The position numbers and the translations under genes were made by a program. Below, piece after piece: positions 25,209 to 34,185 of a DNA stretch of 64,000 nt. The DNA is taken from the NCBI RefSeq assembly GCF_002270355.1, contig NZ_NJFZ01000021.1:1-64000 (forward strand). Direction: 5' to 3'. The notes beneath the pieces are model-generated. The model did not search any database. It had not been told where the DNA came from and saw nothing but the letters and a program-made list of their open reading frames with translations. Numbering within the stretch: the stretch's first letter is position 1; every line of letters starts with the position of its first letter. Origin of the DNA: Flectobacillus sp. BAB-3569 (GTDB lineage: Bacteria > Bacteroidota > Bacteroidia > Cytophagales > Spirosomataceae).

Positions 25209-27042
25209 CTATAAATTCAAAAATGCTTGAAATGATAACTGAAGATATGCTTTTCCTTGTTTTACAAGGTTTGAATCGACTTTTCCTGTGGTTTCGATAA
25301 GGTTTTTACCTTGATTGTCAAAGGCAAAATTTCCTTTTGGAGCGACCCACCCGAAACCATCATTGAATACATAATATGCCGACGGTTGATAATTTTGTTG
25401 AAAAATATTTTTTGACCATTGATAGGCTGGATTGCGCATGCGAAGCTGTGCTAGGAGCATAGCCACCAAATCATTTTGGGAACAAACCGAATCTACTACT
25501 TTTCCTTTTACCTTCAATGCACCGCCAGTCCAAACCATTGGAATATGAAAATTGTCAATTTTTTTATCGTCTTTGGGTAGTGGGTGTCCATGATCTGCGA
25601 CAATGATGACGATAGTATTTTTCCACCAGTCTTGTTTTTTCGCTTCAGCGATAAATTGTCCTAGACTTCTATCCGTATAATGATGAGCATTGATAAACTT
25701 ATCTTTCATATCATCACCTTTAAAAACCGTTTCCATAGGTACTTCAAAGGGTTCATGACTACTCAGGGTAAAATAATTAACAAAGAAAGGCTCTTTTTGC
25801 CCATTCAAATCGTTTAACAGTCGATTGAAAACCACATGGTCGTGTGCTCCCCATTTGGAATTCATATCCTTCGGGTCAAAGTTTTCTTTGGTGATTAATT
25901 GGTCGAATTCACCCGCCAATATGTACGATTTTATATTGGCAAATTCGGGCTCTCCACCATAATACCATGCTGTACGGTATCCCTGTTTTTGAAATCCTGA
26001 CTCAGAATAGGCAAATGAGCCGTCTTCTTTGGCATAGTCATGACACTTGCCGTTGGTTGAGCAGGAAATGCGCTCAAAATAGCAATCAATCCTTTATCTG
26101 AACGGTCACCACTGGCAAAACAGTTCCTGAAAAGGATACCTTCGTTAGCAATTTTACCTAATTCGGGCAAAACACCTTTTATTCCACCAGTTTTATCAAA
26201 TACTTTTGCGGTAAGACTCTCCCAAGTGATGATTAAAACATTGGGTTTTGTTATCGTGGTGTCTATAACATATTCAGTCGTTGGTGAGCTATTGTGTAAG
26301 GTTTTTGATACTTCTAATTCGGCCTCTTTGGTAGGTAGATATTGATATGGATTACCCTTGTCAGCTGTTTTATTAAACCAAGAATCTGCAAAATTCCAAA
26401 GTGGATTAATGGCAGCATGGTTTGCAAATAGTTTGTTTGAGAAATATACTGCGCTCTGATTGATAGGGGCCAATTGTAACCCTCCACGAATAGGTATAAT
26501 GAGCACAGCCGCAAAAAAAGCACAATTGGAAAGTTGAGCCAAGGAAGTTTTTCAAATCTTACCTTTTGAAAAAGAAAATGAAAGGCAAGAATTGAAATGA
26601 TACTTATGACTACCCAGATAAATATTAATAGTCCAATGGGTGAAGCACCTGCGGAAGCCATCATTTCGTCAGGACTGCTCAAATACATTAATGGCGTTGC
26701 ATCTATCCTGAATCCCCAGGCTCGATAGAGTTCCAAATCTATGGTTACTATCAGCGTGCAAATGATTATACAGAGATAGGTGAAGTATTTTACAAAGCTA
26801 AAAATTGACTTTTGAATTTTTGGGTTTATTGAAAATGCCAATAAAGTAAATGGTAAAATACTTAGGTAAGCAGCAAATGAAGCATCCAAACGAAGCCCAA
26901 CCCAAAAGATTTTGACTTGAGTCCAAGTATCGAGTGCATGGAATTTATTGAAATGATAAAGAACGAAAACCTCTTTGCTGATGATAAAGTAGATAATCCA
27001 ATACAGGTAATATCTCACTAAAAAGTACAATCTTTCTAACAC
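25209..27042 (-). pseudogene. LTA-synthase-like membrane sulfatase broken by two frameshifts
   Basis: Three frames together make one protein of about 611 residues. From a GTG at 27042 comes a five-helix membrane part (LVRYYLYWIIYFIISKEVF…). The frame shifts at the A7 run 26513-26519 (T7 in the sense strand). It continues with NVLIITWESLTAKVFD, CFASGDRSDKGLIAILSAFPAQP and LPILSQDF. A second shift follows near 25986-25994, then GYRTAWYYGG, KWGAHDHVVFNRLL, NYFTLSSHEPFEVP and IVIIVADHGHPLPKD. These are the ordered motifs of the LtaS/alkaline-phosphatase-superfamily enzymes, which transfer phosphoglycerol or phosphoethanolamine outside the membrane. Both lesions are repaired by adding one base. 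Real decay or base-call error cannot be told apart here. Confidence 0.85.
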
Positions 27043-27109
27043 GGCCTATATATTTTTCAGCAAAGGTACGTTCATTTTATAAATATTTTGGAAGTGGACA
27101 CAAATAAAA

Positions 27110-27132
27110 AAGCCCACCTTTTGGGTGGGCTT
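27110..27132 (-). terminator. Terminator of GSII gene
   Basis: AAGCCCACC / GGTGGGCTT stem; on the minus strand the tail is T6, about 20 nt after the stop. Confidence 0.88.
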
Positions 27133-27152
27133 CAGATATATCATTATGCTGA

Positions 27153-28166
27153 TTAAACGTTAGCAGTTTTAACAGTTTTGATGATACGAGCTGCAACTTT
27201 GTATGGATCAGCAGCAGAGTTTGGACGACGGTCTTCCAACCAGCCTTTCCAACCTTTTTCAACTGCAGCGATTGGGATACGGATAGAAGCACCACGGTCA
27301 GATACACCAAAAGAGAATTGGTCGATCGACTGAGTTTCGTGCTTACCTGTCAAACGCAAGTGGTTGTCAGCACCATATACAGCGATGTGTTCTGCAACGT
27401 AAGGACGGAATGATTCGCAAATAGCTTCGTAAGTTTCTTTGCTTCCGCAAGTACGTAATACAGTATTAGAGAAGTTAGCGTGCATACCTGAACCGTTCCA
27501 GTCTGTTGCGCCTAGTGGCTTACAGTGCCAGTTGATAGCTACGTTGTATTTCTCACCTAATCTTTCCAACAAATAACGAGCAACCCAGATTTGGTCACCA
27601 GCTTCTTTTGCACCTTTAGCAAAGATTTGGAATTCCCATTGTCCAGCAGCAACCTCAGCGTTGATACCTTCAACGTTCAAACCAGCGTCCAAACAGATGT
27701 CTAAGTGCTCTTCAACGATATCACGACCGTAAGCATTTTTAGCACCTACTGAACAATAGTATGGTCCTTGTGGAGCTGGATAACCGTTAGCTGGGAAGCC
27801 AAGAGGCTTGTCAGTTTCTAAGTTCCACAAGAAATATTCTTGCTCAAAACCAAACCAGAAATCGTTATCATCATCTTCGATAGTAGCACGACCGTTAGAT
27901 TCGTGTGGAGTACCGTCAGCGTTCAAAACTTCGCACATTACCAAGTACGCATCTCTACGAGCTGGGTCATTGCAAATAAATACTGGTTTCAATAAACAGT
28001 CAGAAGAACCACCTGGAGCTTGCTCTGTTGATGAACCGTCGAATGACCACATATCGCAGTCTTCTAATTTTCCGCTAAAATTGTTTTCAATTTTAGTTTT
28101 GCTACGTAGACTCTGAGTTGGTTTGTATCCATCTAACCAGATATACTCAAGTTTTGCTTTTGCCAT
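27153..28166 (-). CDS. Glutamine synthetase, type II (eukaryotic-like)
   Basis: 337 residues, the short GSII length. Motifs: MAKAKLEYIWLDGYKPTQSLRSKTK at the N-terminus (the first 20 or so residues), WSFDGSSTEQAPGGSSDC, FGFEQEYFLW, PQGPYYCSVG, GINAEVAAGQWEFQI, and the ATP/glutamate site around GSGMHANFSNT and RIPIAAVEKGWKGWLEDRRPNSA (parts shown). It makes glutamine from glutamate, ammonium and ATP in the cytoplasm. It diverges from the type III enzyme across a 573-nt region with a candidate promoter on each strand. Having both types suggests different expression conditions. Confidence 0.95.
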   Translation of the reverse strand: MAKAKLEYIWLDGYKPTQSLRSKTKIENNFSGKLEDCDMWSFDGSSTEQAPGGSSDCLLKPVFICNDPARRDAYLVMCEVLNADGTPHESNGRATIEDDDNDFWFGFEQEYFLWNLETDKPLGFPANGYPAPQGPYYCSVGAKNAYGRDIVEEHLDICLDAGLNVEGINAEVAAGQWEFQIFAKGAKEAGDQIWVARYLLERLGEKYNVAINWHCKPLGATDWNGSGMHANFSNTVLRTCGSKETYEAICESFRPYVAEHIAVYGADNHLRLTGKHETQSIDQFSFGVSDRGASIRIPIAAVEKGWKGWLEDRRPNSAADPYKVAARIIKTVKTANV

Positions 28167-28218
28167 GATAATTTAACTGATTTTTATTGATTGGTTAATT
28201 ATTTCGTAATTCTTGGTA

Positions 28219-28251
28219 CAAATATAAACTAGTTTATGAGAAAAATACAAA
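28219..28251 (-). promoter_or_regulatory. Candidate promoter for GSII
   Basis: On the minus strand: TTTG (28248-28251), 21-nt spacer, TATATTTG (28219-28226), about 50 nt before the ATG. A perfect match to the Bacteroidota TTTG / TAnnTTTG pattern. Confidence 0.65.
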
Positions 28252-28666
28252 AAAAATTTAAAAAAAGATTTAAAATTTAACTCGATTGTTTGCATTCGTC
28301 AGTTTTAAGTAAAAAATACTATCTGTATAAATGCTAATATTCCTCGTAATGCGAATTATATTTTGTGATATCCAAAAGTACAAGATATAATTTTGCGATA
28401 AAAGAAAAATGCAAAATATTTTCTATATTTATTAGAAAAATACAATTTTTTCTTAAAAGATTTTATTTTGAAATCATTTGATAGTTTGTACTTAAGCCTT
28501 AATTGCTGATTTTTTCATTTTTTTTCGAAATAGTAGATGTTTTTTAAACTTGTTTTAAGGTAAAAATGCAATTAGTGTACATATACTGTATGTAGAATAA
28601 ACTAGATTTGGGAGAAATACTAAAATCAGATTAGGGTATTTATACGGGTTTCTGAAAAAATCCTGA

Positions 28667-28696
28667 TTGTTTTTATGAATCTATTGTCTATTTTTG
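28667..28696 (+). promoter_or_regulatory. Candidate promoter for GSIII
   Basis: TTG (28667-28669), 19-nt spacer, TATTTTTG (28689-28696), 43 nt before the ATG. The rest of the AT-rich 28252-28666 gap shows no gene and no clear binding site to my eye. Confidence 0.6.
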
Positions 28697-28739
28697 GATT
28701 GCAAACAATTTTGTCAACCAAAATTCATATTTTCAAATT

Positions 28740-30944
28740 ATGGCAATAGCAAGATTTAAAGCTCTTGAATTGGCTCAGTCACGCCAGACTGTCCCTGTTA
28801 AAGTGCCTACTGAAAAAGTAACTGACTTTTATGGCAGTAATACTTTTAATGACGAAGTGATGCGCTCGCTCCTTAGTCCAGAAGCATATCTCAAAATTAC
28901 CAATGCTATCCAAGATGGGAAGAAGATAGACCGTGAGGCGGCCGATGAGGTAGCAGCAGCGATGAAATCTTGGGCACTTTCAAAAGGTGCTACACACTAT
29001 ACTCACTGGTTCCAACCATTGACGGGTACTACCGCTGAGAAACATGACGCATTTTTTGATGTGACTCATACAGGTAAAGCAATTGAAAAATTTAAAGGTA
29101 GTGCTTTGGTTCAACAAGAGCCAGATGCATCTTCATTCCCGAATGGAGGTATCCGTTCTACTTTCGAAGCTCGTGGCTACACTGCTTGGGATCCTTCTTC
29201 TCCTGCTTTCATTATGGAAAACACAGCTGGAACTGCCACGCTTTGTATTCCTTCTGTATTTGTTTCTTATACTGGTGAAGCGCTAGACTACAAAACTCCT
29301 TTGTTGAAATCAATTGAGTTAATCGACAAGGCGGCTACTAAAGTAATGAATGAATACTTCAGCCGTGATGTATCAAAAGTAACAGTTACTTTAGGTGCTG
29401 AACAGGAGTATTTCTTGGTAGATGAAGCATTGTATAATGCTCGTCCAGACTTGATGATGGCAGGTCGTACAGTATTTGGTCACTCACCTGCAAAAGGTCA
29501 GCAATTAGAAGATCACTATTTTGGATCGATTCCTTCAAGAATCAACGCCTTTATGGTAGACTTTGAATTGGAGGCTTTGAAATTGGGTATGCCAGTACGT
29601 ACTCGTCACAATGAAGTTGCGCCAGCTCAATTTGAAGTAGCTCCAACATTCGAAGAAGTTAACTTGGCTTGTGACCACAATGCTTTGTTGATGGACTTGA
29701 TGAATAAAGTGGCTGCTAAACACAAGTTGAGAGTGTTGTTCCACGAAAAACCATTTGCGGGGATCAACGGTTCTGGTAAACACAATAACTGGTCTTTAGG
29801 AACAGATACAGGTGTTAACTTGTTGGGTCCTTCGACTAAACCAAAAGAAAACCTTCGTTTCTTGACGTTCTTTGTGAATACCATCAAAGCGGTACACGAC
29901 CATGCAGACTTGTTGAGAGCCTCCATTGCTACTTCTGGTAACGAACACCGTTTGGGTGCAAACGAAGCTCCTCCAGCAATTATCTCTATTTTCATAGGTA
30001 CCGAAATGAGTCGTGTATTGAATGATTTAGAAAATCTTTCTGACTTGAACGATATTAAGTTAGAAAAAGGAGATAATGTGTATCTACGTTTGGGTATCAA
30101 TAAAATTCCTGCATTGTTGTTGGATAATACTGACCGTAACCGTACTTCTCCATTTGCCTTTACTGGTAACAAATTCGAATTCCGTGCGGTTGGTTCTTCT
30201 GCGAACTCTGCATCGCCAATGACAATTTTGAATACCATTATGGCTAACCAATTAATCAAATTTAGAGAAGAAGTTGATGTGATTCTCGAAAAAGGTATTA
30301 AGAAGGAATTGGCTATCGTAGAGGTATTGAAAAAGTATGTGAAGGAAACTAAGCGTATTTTGTTCGAAGGTAATGGTTATTCTGACGAATGGGTAGAAGA
30401 AGCAGCAAGTCGTGGCCTGTCTAATTTGAAAACTACTCCAGAAGCATTGGCCAAATATATTGAGCCTTCTGCTATCGAGTTGTTTACCAAATACAGCATC
30501 TTCAGTGAGACAGAAATGCACGCACGTTTTGAAATCGAATTGGAAAACTACATGAAGAAAGTACAAATCGAGTCTCGTGTGATGGGCGATTTGGCTATCA
30601 ACCACGTAGTTTCTACTTCGTTGAAATACCAAACTCAATTGGTAGACAACGTTCGTGGACAAAAAGAAATTGGTATCGATCCGCAGTATTATGCTCCTAC
30701 GGTAGAGATGATTAAGAAGATTTCGCAGTACACGTCAAAAATAACTACATTGGTAGATGAAATGACTGAAGCTCGTAAAGAAGCAAACAACTTAGAAGAT
30801 GCTTTTGAACGTGCTAAAATGTACAGTGATAAAATCAAAAATTATTTTGAAGACATTCGTTATTGTGTTGACAAGCTTGAATTAATTGTTGATGATGATG
30901 AATGGCCTTTACCAAAATACCGTGAGTTATTGTTAATTCGATAA
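28740..30944 (+). CDS. glnN: Glutamine synthetase, type III (GlnN)
   Basis: 734 residues, the large GSIII form. Motifs: THYTHWFQPLTGTTAEKHDAF, NGGIRSTFEARGYTAWDPSSP, TLGAEQEYFLVD, RTRHNEVAPAQFEVAP, INGSGKHNNWSLGT and GNEHRLGANEAPPAI (parts shown), then FEFRAVGSSANSASP. The C-terminal 150 residues include a long helical stretch (ITTLVDEMTEARKEANNLED). Same reaction as GSII, but a dodecamer of double rings typical of Bacteroidota and cyanobacteria. It is closed by a terminator at 30949-30978. Nitrogen control is likely but no site is recognised. Confidence 0.96.
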   Translation: MAIARFKALELAQSRQTVPVKVPTEKVTDFYGSNTFNDEVMRSLLSPEAYLKITNAIQDGKKIDREAADEVAAAMKSWALSKGATHYTHWFQPLTGTTAEKHDAFFDVTHTGKAIEKFKGSALVQQEPDASSFPNGGIRSTFEARGYTAWDPSSPAFIMENTAGTATLCIPSVFVSYTGEALDYKTPLLKSIELIDKAATKVMNEYFSRDVSKVTVTLGAEQEYFLVDEALYNARPDLMMAGRTVFGHSPAKGQQLEDHYFGSIPSRINAFMVDFELEALKLGMPVRTRHNEVAPAQFEVAPTFEEVNLACDHNALLMDLMNKVAAKHKLRVLFHEKPFAGINGSGKHNNWSLGTDTGVNLLGPSTKPKENLRFLTFFVNTIKAVHDHADLLRASIATSGNEHRLGANEAPPAIISIFIGTEMSRVLNDLENLSDLNDIKLEKGDNVYLRLGINKIPALLLDNTDRNRTSPFAFTGNKFEFRAVGSSANSASPMTILNTIMANQLIKFREEVDVILEKGIKKELAIVEVLKKYVKETKRILFEGNGYSDEWVEEAASRGLSNLKTTPEALAKYIEPSAIELFTKYSIFSETEMHARFEIELENYMKKVQIESRVMGDLAINHVVSTSLKYQTQLVDNVRGQKEIGIDPQYYAPTVEMIKKISQYTSKITTLVDEMTEARKEANNLEDAFERAKMYSDKIKNYFEDIRYCVDKLELIVDDDEWPLPKYRELLLIR

Positions 30945-30948
30945 TTTT

Positions 30949-30978
30949 AATGCCCTCTATTCACAAATAGAGGGCATT
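30949..30978 (+). terminator. Terminator of GSIII
   Basis: AATGCCCTCTAT / ATAGAGGGCATT, 12-bp perfect stem, T5 tail, 5 nt after the stop. A TATATTTG box at 30984-30991 follows and may serve the next gene. Confidence 0.9.
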
Positions 30979-31026
30979 TTTCTTATATTTGACAAAACAT
31001 TAAGAAAATCTATTAAAGTTAAAATT

Positions 31027-31590
31027 ATGGCACAACCAAAAAATTTAGGGTTTGACCCAGCCGAAATCGCTCAATTAAAGCAAGAATGCCAAGAAGCTGG
31101 TCAAAAATTTGTGTACTTCGAAGATGAGCTAAACGACGAACCAGACAATGTTGAAGAGTTTGTACATGTTCAATTTGTAGGTGAATACAAAGGCCAAGAA
31201 GTAATTTATGATGCTGTGCTTTACACGTTGCGCTTGCATTATAGTAGCGTCGTATTTGAAGCTGCTGAGAAAAAGGCAGTAAAGGCATTTCCTAAATACG
31301 TGCCTATGGATCAACGCTCGGCTAAATACAAACCTAATGAGGCGCTTGATGAGGAAGTGGATATCTTCATTGCTGAAGTAATCGACGAGATGGAAGAGAA
31401 TGAGGAAATCAAGTTGTCAGAACATATCGAAATCGATGAGGATTTTGAATATGGTATCGGTATCGACGTATGTTTGAATGTAGATGAAATCTCAGAAGAA
31501 GTTGTAACTAAGTTTGTAGACGATTTCTTGACTGGAAGCATCAGACTTGATCCAACGCTTTATTCTTTCAAAACTGATCACGACGAATAA
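31027..31590 (+). CDS. Acidic conserved protein of unknown function
   Basis: 187 residues, strongly acidic (many Asp and Glu, for example EVIDEMEENEEIKLSEHIE), no signal peptide, no membrane segment. It is predicted soluble and alpha/beta. I recognise no named family. Features: NLGFDPAEIAQLKQECQEAG at the start, FVGEYKGQEVIYDAVLYTLRL in the middle, and a C-terminal VVTKFVDDFLTGSIRLDPTL. The start has an upstream TATATTTG box and weak spacing to a ribosome site. It lies between GSIII and rsmE on the same strand, each separated by a terminator, so it is probably its own unit. Confidence 0.7.
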   Translation: MAQPKNLGFDPAEIAQLKQECQEAGQKFVYFEDELNDEPDNVEEFVHVQFVGEYKGQEVIYDAVLYTLRLHYSSVVFEAAEKKAVKAFPKYVPMDQRSAKYKPNEALDEEVDIFIAEVIDEMEENEEIKLSEHIEIDEDFEYGIGIDVCLNVDEISEEVVTKFVDDFLTGSIRLDPTLYSFKTDHDE

Positions 31591-31609
31591 TATTTGCAGG
31601 GTCAAAAGG

Positions 31610-31648
31610 CAAGGTCGCAAAGCTAAAAAACAAGTTTTTGCGACCTTG
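31610..31648 (+). terminator. Terminator
   Basis: CAAGGTCGCAAA / TTTGCGACCTTG, 12-bp stem, T-rich tail, between the acidic protein gene and rsmE. Confidence 0.8.
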
Positions 31649-31701
31649 TTTGTTTGGAGTCAATAGAATACGCAAGATATAAAGTTTAACACAGAAGTTT
31701 A

Positions 31702-32403
31702 ATGAATTTATTTTACCAACCCGAAATTCAAAAATTACAACAACTCAGTGAAGAGGAGTCTCGTCATGCGATAAAAGTGTTGCGTCTCAAGGAACGAGAT
31801 GAAATTCATGTAATAGATGGAGTAGGGGGATTATATCGTTGTGAAATAAGCAAGGCACATGATAAAAAATGTGAATTTCGCATACTGGATACAAAGCAGG
31901 CGTTTGGAAAGCAAGCGTATCGTTTTCATTTGGTGATTGCACCAACCAAAAATTTAGATAGGATTGAATGGATGGTCGAGAAATGTGTCGAAATAGGCAT
32001 AGATGAAATATCTTTTATTCAAACCCGTTATTCTGAAAGGAAGGAAATCAAAATACCAAGAATTGAAAAAGTGGCTATTGGCGCCATGAAGCAGTCCTTA
32101 AAAGCGTATTTACCCAAAATTAATGAAATACAGACCTGGAGAAGCTTTTTGGCTAATGTTCCAGAAGCTAACTTTCATGTTATCGCGCATTTGGAAGAGG
32201 GAGAGAGAACATTGTTGAAAGATATTCCTATGCAAAAACAAAGCATTTGCGTGCTGATTGGTCCAGAAGGGGACTTTTCTCCAGAAGAAATCGAACAGGC
32301 TTTAAGTAAAGGATTTAAACCTGTAAGTCTTGGTGAAAGTCGTTTGAGAACCGAAACAGCAGGCTTAGTAGCTTGTCACACAGCGAATTTATTGAATCAA
32401 TAA
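31702..32403 (+). CDS. rsmE: 16S rRNA m3U1498 methyltransferase
   Basis: 233 residues. N-terminal PUA-like part (EESRHAIKVLRLKERDEI, IHVIDGVGGLYRC) and a C-terminal SPOUT methyltransferase domain with KNLDRIEWMVEKCVEIGI, LIGPEGDFSPEEIE and the knot-forming LGESRLRTETA. It methylates U1498 of 16S rRNA using SAM. The length and motifs match the family. It is followed after 40 nt by the DUF4159 gene. Confidence 0.94.
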   Translation: MNLFYQPEIQKLQQLSEEESRHAIKVLRLKERDEIHVIDGVGGLYRCEISKAHDKKCEFRILDTKQAFGKQAYRFHLVIAPTKNLDRIEWMVEKCVEIGIDEISFIQTRYSERKEIKIPRIEKVAIGAMKQSLKAYLPKINEIQTWRSFLANVPEANFHVIAHLEEGERTLLKDIPMQKQSICVLIGPEGDFSPEEIEQALSKGFKPVSLGESRLRTETAGLVACHTANLLNQ

Positions 32404-32443
32404 TATATACAATCCGTACATTTAACTACGATATTTAGACAAT

Positions 32444-33118
32444 ATGATGCGATTTAGACACCTTGCTTGCATTGTACTCGGAATTGTACTTTTCCTAGGA
32501 TTTAAACCTGCGTATTCTCAAGCATCTTTTAAGATTGCTAAAATGAAATACGGTGGTGGTGGTGACTGGTATTGTAACAAAACATCGCTTGGAAATCTTA
32601 TTAAGTATTGCAATAGTAATTTGCGAATGAATATTTTTCCTGAGGAAGATATTGTGGAGCCAGGCAGTCCAGAATTATTTACCTATCCCTTTGTCCACAT
32701 GACTGGACACGGAAACGTGGTATTCTCAGAATCAGAAGCAAGAAACCTTAGAAAGTATCTGTTGAGTGGAGGTTTTTTACATATTGATGACAATTATGGA
32801 CTCGATAAATTCGTTCGTAGAGAGATGAAAAAGGTATTTCCAGAGCTAAGTTTTGTGGAACTGCCCTACAATCACCCGATTTATTCCCAAAAGTTTAAAT
32901 TCACGAATGGTTTGCCAAAAGTTCATGAACACGATGGTAAAGCTCCTCAAGGATTTGGGCTAGTTTATGAAGGCAGATTAGTATGTTTTTATAGTTATGA
33001 ATGTGATTTAGGCAATGGCTGGGAAGATCAATCTGTGTACAATGACCCCGAGCCAGTACGACAAAAAGCATTACAGATGGGTGCAAATCTTTTATCGTTT
33101 GCCTTGACCTCTTTTTAG
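32444..33118 (+). CDS. DUF4159 family exported protein
   Basis: 224 residues. Signal peptide about 1-26 (ending AYSQA). The mature part is typical of DUF4159: FKIAKMKYGGGGDWYCN near the start, FTYPFVHMTGHGNVVFSE, LRKYLLSGGFLHIDDNYG with two acidic residues, and HPIYSQKF. The fold is predicted similar to glutamine-amidotransferase-like beta-sheet domains. Function unknown; in Bacteroidota DUF4159 genes often lie near BatA/BatB-type genes, none of which is seen here. Either ATG of the pair at 32444 may be the start. Confidence 0.85.
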   Translation: MMRFRHLACIVLGIVLFLGFKPAYSQASFKIAKMKYGGGGDWYCNKTSLGNLIKYCNSNLRMNIFPEEDIVEPGSPELFTYPFVHMTGHGNVVFSESEARNLRKYLLSGGFLHIDDNYGLDKFVRREMKKVFPELSFVELPYNHPIYSQKFKFTNGLPKVHEHDGKAPQGFGLVYEGRLVCFYSYECDLGNGWEDQSVYNDPEPVRQKALQMGANLLSFALTSF

Positions 33119-33265
33119 AAAAACATAACCTGTAAATGGAGGAGGTTAATAGGATAAAATTTGTACTTTTCCTGAAAACCATACGATTAAACCCGACTAA
33201 ATTTGTAAGAAAAATGACATTTGTCAGAATAATTAATGATTAAAACAATTTAGAACAACAAAGAG

Positions 33266-33273
33266 TATATTTG
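33266..33273 (+). promoter_or_regulatory. -7 box of the desaturase promoter
   Basis: TATATTTG fits TAnnTTTG, 27 nt before the ATG at 33300. No clear TTTG at the expected -33 distance; the nearest is at 33230. Confidence 0.4.
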
Positions 33274-33299
33274 TTGTAACATTTAAACAACTATTACAC

Positions 33300-34061
33300 A
33301 TGCAATTGGTATTACCCGCATTCATCATTCACTGGTATTTGTCATTGTTTAGCCAAACATTTTTCTTGCACCGTTACTCGGCGCACAAAATGTTTTTGAT
33401 GAACAAGTTCTGGGAGCGTTTCTTTTATTTTTTGACTTACGTTTCTCAAGGTTCTTCTTATTTGAGCCCTCGTGCTTATGCGATTTTGCACCGAATGCAC
33501 CATGCGTTCAGCGATACCGAGAAGGATCCACACTCACCTCATTTTTCGAGTAACGTGTTCACAATGATGTGGAAAACAAAAGACATTTACAATGCACTTT
33601 TGAATAGCAAGACTAAGATTGAAGAACGTTTTGATCACAACTATCCTTACTCAAATTTTATTGAGAAATTAGGCGATAGCTGGATGTCACGCGTTGGTTG
33701 GGGAGTTGCTTATTCTGTGTTTTATATCGTTGCATTCGTGTACTTCGATATGCACTGGGCATTCTTCTTTTTATTACCAATCCACTTTTTGATGGGACCT
33801 ATCCACGGTGCTATTGTTAACTGGTCTGGTCATAAGTATGGATACCAAAATTTTGATAACCACGATAAATCAAGAAATTCATTGATTTTTGATTTCTTGA
33901 TGATGGGTGAATTGTTCCAAAATAACCACCACAAATTGCCTAACAACATGAACTTTGGTGCAAAATGGTACGAAATCGACCCAACTTATCCAGTGATTAA
34001 AGTTTTGACATGGTTGAGAATCATTCGTCCGAATGTGAAACCAGCAGATGCGCAATTCTAA
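33300..34061 (+). CDS. Membrane acyl-CoA/acyl-lipid desaturase
   Basis: 253 residues, four membrane helices in two pairs. The three histidine boxes are present: H24-RYSA-H29, H64-RM-H67-H68, and NNHH near 207-210. These hold the di-iron site of delta-9-type fatty acid desaturases. The enzyme introduces a double bond into membrane acyl chains using O2. It is short compared with typical SCD-type members, and no N-terminal cytochrome b5 or ferredoxin domain is fused. A terminator follows at 34085-34110. Confidence 0.88.
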   Translation: MQLVLPAFIIHWYLSLFSQTFFLHRYSAHKMFLMNKFWERFFYFLTYVSQGSSYLSPRAYAILHRMHHAFSDTEKDPHSPHFSSNVFTMMWKTKDIYNALLNSKTKIEERFDHNYPYSNFIEKLGDSWMSRVGWGVAYSVFYIVAFVYFDMHWAFFFLLPIHFLMGPIHGAIVNWSGHKYGYQNFDNHDKSRNSLIFDFLMMGELFQNNHHKLPNNMNFGAKWYEIDPTYPVIKVLTWLRIIRPNVKPADAQF

Positions 34062-34084
34062 TTTTGAAAAAGAATAAATTTTCT

Positions 34085-34117
34085 AGGCTATCCAATCCAT
34101 TGGGTAGCCTTTTTTTG
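34085..34117 (+). terminator. Terminator of desaturase gene
   Basis: AGGCTATCCAAT / ATTGGGTAGCCT with one G-T pair, 2-nt apparent loop so the real loop is larger, then T7. Confidence 0.85.
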
Positions 34118-34185
34118 TAATTATACCTCAATTTTGCGACTCATAAGGAGTAATAAATTTAGATTCATTTAAAAATGGTGCTGCG

